NCBI GenBank assembly: GCA_030015575.1
Contig: JASDDO010000018.1
Span: 229,695,138-229,759,137 of the forward strand
DNA: 64,000 nucleotides
Direction of reading: 5' to 3'
DNA from: Agapanthus africanus
Taxonomy: Eukaryota; Streptophyta; Magnoliopsida; Asparagales; Amaryllidaceae
The position numbers and the translations under genes are program-made. A model generated the notes under the pieces. The model saw only the letters and a list, made by a program, of their open reading frames with translations, searched no databases and had not been told where the DNA came from. Position 1 is the stretch's first letter; each line of letters starts with the position of its first letter. Below, piece after piece: positions 10,382 through 20,986 of this stretch.

Positions 10382-10591
10382 CTGTGTTTGTTGGCCAAAG
10401 TCAAGGCACAGTGATTGGTAGCTATTGGGTATTCATGTGCAGCATAGATAGATGCGTTGGTTTGGAACAGTCGTACTGCCTTGTTGGCCAAAGTCAAGGG
10501 TAGGTGCGGGTGGATTCAAATTAACCTGGAGAACGACGGGCAGAACTTGACATGTGACTTATGATTTGTTGGCCAAAGTCAAGGTCATAAG
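10382..10591 (+). other. Triple TTGGC/GTCAA hairpin, leader of C
   Basis: Three hairpins with an identical core (TTGGC-CAAA-GTCAAGG) and different outer stems: CTGTG/CACAG at 10382-10411; a GTACTGCC arm with one bulge at 10473-10507; CTTATGA/TCATAAG at 10558-10591. Spacing is about 85-92 bp. The same three occur in A, D, H, I and J. Confidence 0.8.
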
Positions 10592-11045
10592 AGCATGGGG
10601 CAAAAATCCACATCGGGAGTTTCATAAGTACTGAAACTTGCTAGATTTGCATACCATTTGGAGTGTGATGATTCTGGTAGGATTCCTTCAGTTTCGTCAC
10701 GCGATGATATTTGGATCCCGATCCTACTGTGAGTATATGCTACTCCTCGGGAAATTTCTCACTTAACGATCAATGCTATAAACCTAGTAGGTGCCTAGAA
10801 AGGTGTTAGCGGGGCTACGCCCCCAGGGAAAAGAGGTTCTCTAATTAAGGAACTTCGCGAAAGCGTTGGAAAACCTCCCTCGAAGTACCGACACCGGCCT
10901 GGCTGAACGGTTAAGCAAGTATTGTACGGTGGGATTGATCCCGGCTAATTCTTCCTTTATGGTTTGAGGAGGGATTCGAGAAACAGTGGGAGCCATCCTG
11001 TTTAGACAAACTAAAAACCACTCTAAACTTGCAAGAGCATCATGC

Positions 11046-11077
11046 TGAGTGTTTCTTCTTCTCTCTCCTAATTGCAG
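11046..11077 (+). other. Putative 3' splice site before gag, element C
   Basis: A pyrimidine-rich run (tttcttcttctctctcc) followed by taattgCAG ends at 11077, thirteen bases before the gag ATG. The same tract precedes gag in A (850), D (24949), H (37763), I (62301) and J (56471), the last two ending TAG. Confidence 0.55.
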
Positions 11078-11089
11078 CGACCAATCAAC

Positions 11090-14000
11090 ATGACTGGACT
11101 TAAGTTACTCCTAGATAAAAACAAACTGACAGGGCCAAACTACAAAGATTGGCTCAGGAATGTCACGATAGCAATCACTTATGACAAGCTGGGGTATCTT
11201 CTTACCACCAAAGCTCCCCCTGTCCCTGGTCCAACTTCCAGCGTCGCGGATAAGGAAATCCGTAAGACTTGGGAGATTGATAGCGCGAAGGCCAAATGCC
11301 TCCTGCTTGCCTCGATGGACAACGAACATCAGAGGAGGCATGAGAATATGGACATGGAGTCCATATTGCTCCATACAAAAGAACTGTATGGAGAGCAATC
11401 ACGTATCGCAAGATACGAAGCGTCGAAAAAGTTGTTTTCGACAAGAATGGCCGTCGGATCATCAGTAGCCGAGCATGTGCTAAAGATGATCGGCTTCATT
11501 GAGGAGCTCGCTGACCTAGGGATCACATTGGAGAGTGAGCTATATACGGATATAGTTCTCCAGTCCCTTCCTTCCACTTACGCCCAGTTTATACTGAACT
11601 TCAACCTACAAGAAAAAGAGGTTGAACTATCAGAGCTCCTCAACATGCTGAGGAGCGCAGAGGGCACCCTACAGAAAGGTAGGGAAACATCCACTTTGTT
11701 TGTAGGAGGATCATCTTCTTCTAGGTCCAAGGCGAAAGCCAAGGGAAAGAAGAAGAAGGCCCCCGCCAAACCAAGGGGCGGTGTTAGTAAAGTGGATACG
11801 AAGGGAAAAGGTAAAGCAACAAAGATAGCGGGGAAGCTTGTGGATAAAGAAGAATGCTTCTATTGTCATAAGAAAGGACACTGGAAGAATGATTGCAGGG
11901 CCTGGAAGGCCAGAACACAGGAATTGAAGCAGGTTGCAGCTTCAGCTTCAGGTGTGTATGTTATTGAAAATTGTCTTTCAATAAACTCTACTTCCTGGGT
12001 ATTGGATACCGGATCAGGATCTCATATCTGTAATTCTTTGCAGGCGTTGAGAAACCGTAGGGTTTTGAAGGCAGGTGACATGACCCTCAAAGTTGCGAAC
12101 GGAGCTAGCATGGATGCTAAAGCCGTGGGGGACTATCACCTGGGAATGTCAGATGGACATGTTTTGGTTTTGCGTAATTGCTTTTTTTGTACCCAACGCA
12201 ACTTGTAATATCATTTCTGTATCTTTAGTTTCTAAAGAAGGTTATGAATTTGCGTTTGTAAGTAATGTTGTAAACATTCACCTTAATCAAGTTTTGATTG
12301 GGTCAGGTACATTGAGTAATGGTATATACGTGTTAAACCAACCACAAATTTTCAACGTCCAGAATACACACAAAAGAAAGTCTCCGGAAATAAATCAGAC
12401 TTTCTTATGGCATTGTAGATTGGGTCACATCAATGAGAGAAGGTTGACTAAGTTACATACAGAAGGATATTTGAATGCGTTCGAATATCAATCGTATGCC
12501 ACTTGTCAATCTTGTCTCAAAGGAAAGATGACAAAGACTCCGTTTACTGGACATGGAGTAAGAGCGAGCGAGCTCTTGGGACTCGTACACAGTGACGTGT
12601 GCGGTCCAATGTCTACACATGCCCGAAGCGGACATTCTTACTTCATTACTTTTACGGATGACTTCTCAAGGTACGGTTATGTCTTCTTGATGAAACATAA
12701 GTCCGAGGCCTTTGGAAAATTCCAGGAGTATAAGAATGAAGTAGAGAAACAGACCGGCAAAAGTATTAAGATTCTAAGATCGGATCGAGGTGGAGAATAC
12801 TTAAGTGCCGAGTTCCTGGACTATTTAAAAGAGAACGGAATTCTCTCTCAGCTTACTCCTCCATACACCCCGCAACATAACGGTGTATCGGAGAGACGGA
12901 ACCGCACCCTATTGGATATGGTGCGGTCCATGATGGGTAATGCTGAGTTACCGCGATCATTCTGGGGGTATGCGCTAGAATCAGCAGCGTACCTTTTGAA
13001 CCGAGTTCCGACTAAGACTGTGCCTTCCACACCATATGAAATGTGGTGTGGGAAGAGACCCTATCTTAAGCACATTAAGACATGGGGATGTCCGGCTTTT
13101 GTCAAAAAGCAGCATGCGGACAAGCTCGAGGCACGCTCAGTACAGTGCAAGTTTGTGGGGTATCCAAAGAACTCAAAAGGATATTTCTTCTACTGTAAAG
13201 AGGAACAAAAAGTTCTTGTTTCTCGTCATGCCTACTTCTTGGAAACTGAGTTTTTGGAAAACCAGATAAGTGGGAGCACAGTAGAACTGGAAGAAATTCC
13301 AGAACCACGGACTGTTACTGAAAGTTTAGTGGAACCAGAAGGTTCGGAAGAACAGGACATTCCTACGCCGCTCCGCAGAAGTAGTAGGCAGTCTCATCCG
13401 CCTGAGAGATACTACGGTTTTCTCATAGACGGGGATAGAGAGGATTGCATCATAGATTATGATGAGCCTACTAGCTTCCAGCAGGCCGTTCAGAGCGTTG
13501 ACTCAGTGAAATGGCTGGATGCAATGCGGACCGAAATGGAGTCCATGTACACCAACAAGGTATGGACGTTGGACATTGCTCCAGACGGGGTAAAACCCGT
13601 AGGATGCAAGTGGATCTTCAAAAGGAAGATTGGTGTAGATGGACAGGTTGAGACCTATAAAGCTAGGCTGGTAGCAAAGGGTTTTCGTCAAAGACCTGGC
13701 TTGGACTACGACGAAACCTTTTCTCCAGTAGCCATGCTGAAATCCATTCGGATCCTTCTTGCCATTGCTGCCTTCCACGATTATGAGATTTGGCAGATGG
13801 ACGTAAAAACCGCTTTTCTAAATGGAAATTTAGAGGAGTGTGTCTATATGGATCAGCCAGAGGGTTTCATTCAGAGTGGGAGCAGCGGAAAGGTGTGCAA
13901 GTTACTTAAGTCCATCTATGGACTAAAGCAGGCATCGCGGAGTTGGAACATCTGCTTTGATGAGACGGTCAAAGAATTTGGCTTTATCAAAAATCCAGAT

Positions 14001-15041
14001 GAACCATGCATCTACAGTAGATTTGTAGCGAGAACTGTAGTATTCCTCGTTTTATACGTGGATGACATTCTCTTAATAGGAAATGATATTCCTATGCTAC
14101 AATCTGTCAAGGGGTTCTTGTCACAAAGGTTCTCCATGAAAGACCTGGGTGATGCCTCATACATCCTGGGGATCCGGATCCATCGTGATAGATCCAAGAG
14201 GATATTGGGACTTTCTCAGTCCAGGTACATCGACACCGTACTGAAAAGATTCAGTATGGAAGATTCCAAGCGTGGTAACCTACCGGCTTGTCACGGGATC
14301 ACCCTCTCTAAAGAGATGTCTCCCAAGACTGATTTGGAGAGGGATCGCATGTCTATTATACCCTACGCTTCTGCGGTAGGCTCTATAATGTATGCGATGT
14401 TGTGTACCAGACCGGATGTAGCTTATGCACTGAGTGTGGTAAGCCGGTATCAGTCAAACCCTGGGGAGAAACACTGGATAGCGGTAAAGAACATTCTCAA
14501 GTACCTGAGAAGGACTAAGGAGATGTTCTTGGTGTATGGCGGAAAAGACCTCCAGATCGAGGCCTTTGCTGACTCCAGCTTCCAGAGTGACAAGGATGAT
14601 TCCAAGTCCATGTCGGGTTTTGTCTTTACCCTCAATGGAGGGGCGGTGTGTTGGAAGAGTTCCAAACAAGAAACCGTTGCAGACTCGACGATGGAAGCGG
14701 AATACATCGCTGCATCTGATGCCGCAAAAGAAGCTGTCTGGATGAGGAAGTTCTTGAAAGAACTTCAGGTGGTTCCGTCCATTGTTGATCCAATACCTCT
14801 GTATTGCGACAACAACGGGGCTATAGCATTAGCGAAGGAACCCAGGTCCCATCAGAGATCCAGGCACATCTTGAGGCGGTATCACCTGATCAGGGAGATC
14901 GTGGATCGCAAGGAGATCGAGGTTCGGAGAGTCGCTTCAGAAGATAACACTGCAGATCCATTCACCAAGGCCTTGCCCCAGACTCAGTTCGAGCGGCTGA
15001 TCGAGATGATAGGTCTTCGATACGCCAGTACATGGCCTTAG
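11090..15041 (+). pseudogene. gag-pol: gag-pol of element C, nearly whole
   Basis: Gag and polyprotein of a Copia element. ATG 11090 is chosen because it directly follows the acceptor-like CAG and its product starts MTGLKLLLDKNKLTGPNY as in the other copies. Domains in order: copia-type Gag (about 11110-11700), Lys-rich linker, CCHC zinc knuckle CFYCHKKGHWKNDC (11855-11896), aspartic protease DTG (12005-12013), GAG-pre-integrase HHCC (12411-12515), integrase DDE core (about 12590-12890), reverse transcriptase with TAFLNG (about 13809) and YVDD (14055-14066), and RNase H (about 14555-14900). The protease-integrase-RT-RNase H order defines Copia. The stop lies 14 bases before the 3' LTR. All catalytic motifs I looked for are present; about one break. 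Most Copia elements of this kind encode one long polyprotein. Confidence 0.9.
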
Positions 15042-15044
15042 TGC

Positions 15045-15055
15045 AAGTGGGAGAT
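15045..15055 (+). other. Polypurine tract, element C
   Basis: aagtgggagat directly before the 3' LTR; primes plus-strand DNA synthesis in this family. Confidence 0.9.
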
Positions 15056-17244
15056 TGTTAGTGTATATGCCCTAGAGGCCATTACTGTATCATACTAGTT
15101 TGTATATTACTTAATGGATGCTTGGGATATTCACCTTGTATATACAATCTTGCTCAAAATAGTAGTATGCTACTTGGTTTGTTTCTACTTCAATGTGTAC
15201 TTGTGTTTATTTCAGTATATCACTTATACGCATTAGTGGAGCCCTTAGGATCTTTGCTTGATTACCAGCGTTGTGATGGCAGTCACACTAGTGGGGGCTG
15301 GGTAATCTATAAGCACATCCTTATTCAGGTCCCTGGTCGCAGGACTATCGAGACAGGGCATCGATACTCCGGAGTAGACCAGCGCATGCGCTTCTCATCC
15401 CAGTGTGGGAAACGGTCTGTCCCACAGCCGTCAGTACGTCGTACTTGAGATAGTATGCGGGTGCTCGTTAGGTTACGGGTACACTGGACAGGACTCGTAG
15501 GGAACTGACTAGTTGGTATTATACCTATCGTCAGTTATCAGTTCCCAGGTGACATGAGTACAGCTTAGTCCGCTGACTTGACACTGTCACTTCGCCTCGG
15601 GTGTGTTCCCACTGTACTTTGATCACTACCCTACCACGGCTCAAAGGAGTCGTGCAAACAGGTGGTGGTTGGGTGCAGTCCCGAAGCACTTGGAGGCAGT
15701 GACGGTTAGACAGGATTCGTCTCTCCCGGTATTGGGGGTTGACATCGCGCTGTGTCTAGGAGAGCCATTACACGAGTAGTCCCTGGCCAGGGCAAACGAG
15801 ATATACTGGTAGGTTTCCAGTGTTATCTCAGGGTGTATTGGGCTTCACTCCGGCACGACTTGTACCGCTATTGGGGGACTGACGTTTACCGCCCCCTAGG
15901 CCCGCCATGCGATGTATCAGACGAACAGACCGGACTGTATGGAGAATGTCACACTCAGGCTCAGTAGGAGTTCAGATGGGTTTCGCCTCGTCGGTCTTCT
16001 TGTCGGCATTACCTGGGGACCGTTACGCACAGCTAGTGCCGCTTGCGGTCTGTGGTTAAACCCACTGCCAGCGTAGTGTCGAGTCTTTAGAGTCCCACAC
16101 AGAAAGCTTTTCGCCTTTAGGCAAAAGAGTAGAGGTCGCATGGTATTGCGACAGGTCGCATGGTTTTGCGACAGGGTTCGGTCACATCCGTGCACTTGTG
16201 CACGCACAGTGTCCGGACAGTTTACACTAGCGGGCTTTGGTTTAAGCCAGATCCTAGTGTACCTTATGGGATTGGATTTATCCAGTTTGCATTCGTGTTC
16301 CTCGGAACGCGGATGCGGGTGTGTATGCACAGTTGACAGGGAGGCAGAGGCAGTGGATTCTCATTAGGGTTGTTGACAGTTGACCGTTGACTTTTGACTT
16401 TTTGCTCAACCCTAATGAGAATATGATTTGTGATTAACTATTATATTAATTAAGTATTATGGTGATATGGTTGTTGACTTGTTGACTTTTGTTGACTTGT
16501 TGACTTTGGTGACTTGTTGACTTTTGTTGACTTGTTGACCGGTTGACTAGGCTTGACTAGTTGACCATCATGATGACCATGGTTATCATTTCATGCCAAA
16601 GACTTTTTTCTTGCTTGCTTTTTTGAGTAAAATGAGTGCATGATATGATAACCTTATGGTTGCTTCTAACCATCACCAAAAGACTTTTTTGATATGATGA
16701 GTTATGATCACTTTGGATTATGAGAGGGTGAAAGGAAAAAGAGAGCCTCATTCTTTCTTGCTCATTCTCTCTCTTGTTCTTGAGCTCTCCCCTTGCTCTC
16801 ACCCTCAACCTCTTGCTCCCTCTCTTGATCTATGGTTCTCTTGTCTCATGAGTTGAGAATCAAGAACCATAGATAAAATCCCATTCTATTTCCTCTCTAC
16901 TCATTCTAGTTCACTAGGTTTAGCAAACCAAGTGAACTAGTTTCTTCAAAGACCGAAGAAGGAGCTAAAGGTTGGAGCTTTCAAGTGGATCTATCTTCGG
17001 CGTACGGAGACGACGAGAAGGAGCCATCGGACCACCACCGGAGCTTGAAGACGAAGGAGTTCAAGACAAGCTAGGTATAACCATCTCTATCCGAGTAGCT
17101 AAATATCTTTAGCTTAGTATGCTAGTTTTAGTTTAGGTAAAGATCCCGACCTAGCTTAGTCCATGTTGCTTCTTGCGTTAAAATTTTGATTTTATACCGT
17201 TTCCGCCTCCCCGTAAGAACCGGGGGTCGCAACGTGGACTTACA
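15056..17244 (+). repeat. 3' LTR of element C
   Basis: 2189 bp, the same length as the 5' LTR and almost identical to it. It carries the same palindromes, W-box array (16357-16563) and donor-like site. Confidence 0.96.
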
Positions 17245-17249
17245 GATAG
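17245..17249. repeat. Target-site duplication of element C, right copy
   Basis: GATAG, matching 6870-6874. Confidence 0.95.
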
Positions 17250-18934
17250 AGCCCTTAGGATTCTTGCTTGACTACCAGCAGTATGATGACGATCATATAC
17301 GTAAGAGTTGGATAGTCTATAAGCACATCCTTAAAGTGGTCCCTAGTCGTAGGAGTTTCGAGACTGGGCATTGACACTCCATTAGTAGACTAGATGTATA
17401 CAGGTGCTCATTGGGTTATGAGTACACCGGACAGGACTCGTCGGGAACATGCTAGTTGGTATTATACCTGACGTCAGATAGCAGTTCCCTGGTGACATGT
17501 GTACATGTTAGTTCATTGACCTGAGATCGTCATTTGTCTCGTGTGAGTTCCCACTGTGCTTTGACTACTACCCTACCACGGCTCAAAGGAGTCGTGCACA
17601 CAGGTTTTAGTTGGGTACAGTCCCGAGCCACATGGATGCAGTGAGCGGATCGACAGGGGTTTTGTCTCTCCCGGTATTGGGGGTGAGATCGCGCTGTGTC
17701 TAGGAGTGCCATTACATGAAGTCCTTGGCCAAGGCAAAGGAGATTTACTGGTAGGTATTCCAGTAGTATCTCATGGTGTTCTGGGCTACACTCTGACACG
17801 ACTTGTACCGCTTTTGGCGGTCTGGCTTTTACCAACTCCCTAGGCCCGACATGCGATACTCATAGACGAACGGACCGGACTGTACGGATATTATCACTGA
17901 CAGGCTCAGTAGGGTGTCAGGATGAGTTCGCTCATCGACCTCCCTTTTGGTCAATACCTGGTAGCCCGTTACGTATAGCTAGTACCACTGACGCGCTAGT
18001 GGTTAAATCCACAAGTATTGACGAGTCTTTAGAGTCCCCCACAGATAGTTTCTCAAGTTTCGGGCGAAACGTTGTAGAGGTCGTATGATATTATGGCAGG
18101 GTTCAATCATATACGTGCAGTCGTGCACGGATCATGATCGGGCGGATCATACTAGTGGGCTTTGGTTTAAGCCGGATTCTAGTATTAGATTTGTTGGATT
18201 ACTTTAGTCTCGTCGCATTTGCAATCAGTCGAAATATGGATGCAGGTATGTATATACAGGTGAGCGGTATTTTTGTGATCCGTCACGAGTTTACTTTAGA
18301 TGATGCCGTTCTTTTTATTGTTGCAAACATTTGGATTAATGCTTGCTTGTGGAAATTGTGAGTGGAATTCATCATGAGGTGCATTAAATGTGGCATATGC
18401 AATCTAGTGAGTCATGGTATCATTATTTGTGCAAATGTCACATTTTATGATTGATTATTGTGTTGATATGATACTTGGAGAGAGAGAGGGTAGCCATGTT
18501 AGGCTTGGGGTTGCTCTTGATTTATTCTAGTACTCTCATTTTTTTCATCATCTCAATATAATAACAAAAGGCGCTCCATTTTCTTTCTTCTTCTTGGTCA
18601 CAAGTTCCACCAATGGTATCATCTCCAATCTCTATCCATACACTCTCATGTGTTGAGAATCAATGGATGCTCGAGACAAAATTATCACACACATTCTCTA
18701 CTTCACCTTGGACATGTCGGCTAGCAAACTTCATGTTCGAGTTGCTTCGGATGAAGCGGGAACCCGTAAAAAGACACATTGATGTGGTGCCCTTCCGACG
18801 AGGAGATCGGAGATGCCACGAGGAGCGAGGGATGGTGGCCAAAGACCGAAGGACACGGATCGATCGGTATAGCCACTCTCACTTCTTAGTAGTTTGCTAG
18901 TTTAGCGTTAATGGTTCGATCCGGATGAAAGACT
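17250..18934 (+). repeat. 3' LTR of element B, piece 2 of 3
   Basis: Continues the LTR broken at 6874: it resumes at agcccttagga, a block internal to every LTR here, and carries the usual landmarks in diverged form (cctaccacggctcaaagga, tagagtccc, donor-like cgGTATAGCC near 18866). It is cut at 18934 by element D. Open frames inside are chance. Confidence 0.88.
18930..18934. repeat. Target-site duplication of element D, left copy
   Basis: AGACT, repeated at 29056-29060. Confidence 0.95.
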
Positions 18935-20972
18935 TGTATGTCCACGTTGCCCACCCCGGTACTTGCGGGGAGGCAGAAAACGGAATAAAAATCGAATTTT
19001 TATGAGCTTAGGCAAACTACACTATGAAGGATCTTTGCTAAACAAAAACAAGCTAAAGCTAACTAGAAACTAGCTAAGTGCTAGAAAGGTTATACCATGG
19101 GCTTTATGTCCTTCTCTCCTTGCTCCTTGGAGTGGTGGAAGGAGGTCACCTTTGTCGTCTTCTCACGTCGAAGAAAGATCCACCCGAAAGTCTCAACCTT
19201 TGGCTTCAACTCCAAGCTAGAAGTAACTAGGGTGCAAGAAGTGCTAATCCTTGAACCCTAGATGAGAGTAGAGATTATCAAGAGAGGGTTTTTCTCAAGC
19301 TCAAGTGTTTCTCAACACATGAGAGGGGAGAGCTTGAGGGAGAGGAAGAACAAGAGAGAGAATGTGAATAATAGAATGAGAGAATAATATGAAGCATTCT
19401 CTCATATATGTGAATTATTGTAATTAGAAAATTAGTGAGATAATTGTCATGGCTTAATCAAGACATGACCATTATCATTTCATTTTTAATTCAAATTGCA
19501 AGGATCAAAGAGCATCTTCCAAATGAAATGATGATGGTCAAAGTGTCAACAAGGTCAACAAGTCAAGATGGGTCAAATGGTCAACAACCATAACCATGCA
19601 CAATTATTAAACTAATATCAATTAACAATAATACACACATAAGCATTAGGGTTAATAAAATGACAACAGTCATTAACCCTAATCAAAGTCCTCTCCCTCT
19701 GTCTCAAGCAACTGTGCATACGCACCCGTATTCGTGATCCGAGGAACACGAATACAATGAGAAAAAGCCAATCCCAAATCATATACTAGGATCCGGCTTA
19801 AACCAAAGCCCGCTAGTATAAGCTGTCCGGACAGCAAACGTGCACACGTGCGTGGATGTGAACGAACCCTGTCGCAAAACCATGCGATCTCTACTCATTT
19901 TGCCTGAAGGCGAATAGCTCTCTGTGTGGGACTCTAAAGACTCGACACTACGCTGGCAGTGGGTTTAACCACAGACCGCAAGCGGCACTAGCTGTACGTA
20001 ACGGTCCCCAGGTAGATGTCGATAAGAAGACTGACGAGGTGAACCCCATCTGAACTCCTACTGAGCCTGTATGTGACAATCTCCGTACAGTCCGGTCTGT
20101 TCGTCTGATACATCGCATGGCGGGCCTAGGGGGGCGGTGAACGTCAGTCCCCTAATAGCGGTACAAGTCGTGTCGGAGTGTAGCCCAGAACACGCTGAGA
20201 TAACACTGGAAACCTACCAGTATATCTCGCTTGCCCTGGCCAGGGACTACTCGTGTAATGGCTCTCCTGGACACAGCGCGATGTCAACCCCCAATACGGG
20301 GAGAGACGAATCCTGTCTAACCGTCACTGCCTCCAAGTACTTCGGGACTGCACCTAAAAACTACCTGTTTTCACGACTCCTTTGTGCCGTGGTAGGGTAG
20401 CAATCAAAGTGCAGTGGGAACACACTCGAGGCGAAGTGACAGTGTCAAGTCAGCGGACTAAGCTGTACTCATGTCACCTGGGAACTGATAACCGACGATA
20501 GGTATAATACCAACCAACAGTTCCCGACGAGTCTTGTCCAGTGTGCTCGTAACCTAACGAGCACCCGCATACTATCTCAAGTACGACGTACTGACGGCTG
20601 TGGGACAGACCGTCTCCCACGCTGGGATGAGAAGCGCATACGCTAGTCTACTCCGGAGTATCGATGCCCTGTCTCGATAGTCCAACGATTAGGGACCTGT
20701 ATAAGGATGTGCTTATAGATCACCCAGCTCCCACGAGTGTGAGCGCCATCACAACGCTGGTAATCAAGCAAAGATCCTAAGGGCTCTACTAATATGTATA
20801 TCAGCGATATGCTAAAAGAAACACATGCACATATTAAAGCAGAGACAAACCAAGTAGCATACTACCATTTCGAGCAAGATTGTATATACAACTGTGAATA
20901 TCCCAAGCTTCTATCAAGTAATATACAAACTAGTATGATACAGTAATGGCCTCTAGGGCATATACACTAACA
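18935..20972 (-). repeat. 3' LTR of element D
   Basis: 2038 bp, reverse orientation. A cluster of six GTCAA cores (W-box complement) lies at 19537-19584. A perfect 12-bp inverted repeat ATTAGGGTTAAT/ATTAACCCTAAT is at 19645-19656 and 19672-19683. Confidence 0.94.
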
Positions 20973-20973
20973 A

Positions 20974-20984
20974 TCTCCCACTTG
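20974..20984 (-). other. Polypurine tract, element D
   Basis: tctcccacttg, whose complement is caagtgggaga, lies one base inside the 3' LTR boundary. Confidence 0.88.
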
Positions 20985-20986
20985 CA

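Larger units (their letters stand above)
9064..11089 (+). other. Structured leader of element C
   Basis: Two kb without coding signature. Ordered hairpins: GC-rich 9273-9325; conserved-loop stem 9522-9549; long-range stem 9768-9840; two GCATT/AATGC hairpins at 10126-10144 and 10156-10174; three TTGGC/GTCAA hairpins at 10382-10591; GGGGC/GCCCC around TAC at 10811-10823; and CGC-GAAA-GCG at 10856-10865. A conserved block (cgcgctagcccagccccc, about 9990-10050) recurs in all leaders long enough to hold it. Confidence 0.8.
6875..17244 (+). mobile_element. Element C: young, nearly whole Copia retrotransposon
   Basis: 10,370-bp forward element with two LTRs of exactly 2189 bp, matching TSDs (GATAG), PBS, leader, gag-pol and polypurine tract. 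By eye the LTRs differ at about three sites, about 0.14%. At 1.3e-8 substitutions per site per year (a rate used for grasses, which may not apply) that is roughly 50,000 years. The coding region appears broken at about one place. It sits inside the 3' LTR of B. Confidence 0.96.

Noticed and set aside
10382-10591. Three 16-base repeats at near-regular spacing, CRISPR-like at first sight
   Set aside because: Plant retrotransposon context, only three copies, spacers homologous between elements, and outer stems that pair; a leader RNA structure explains it.
17186-18900. Possible host gene in open frames between C and D
   Set aside because: The stretch is collinear with LTR blocks of the other elements and is the middle piece of the B LTR.
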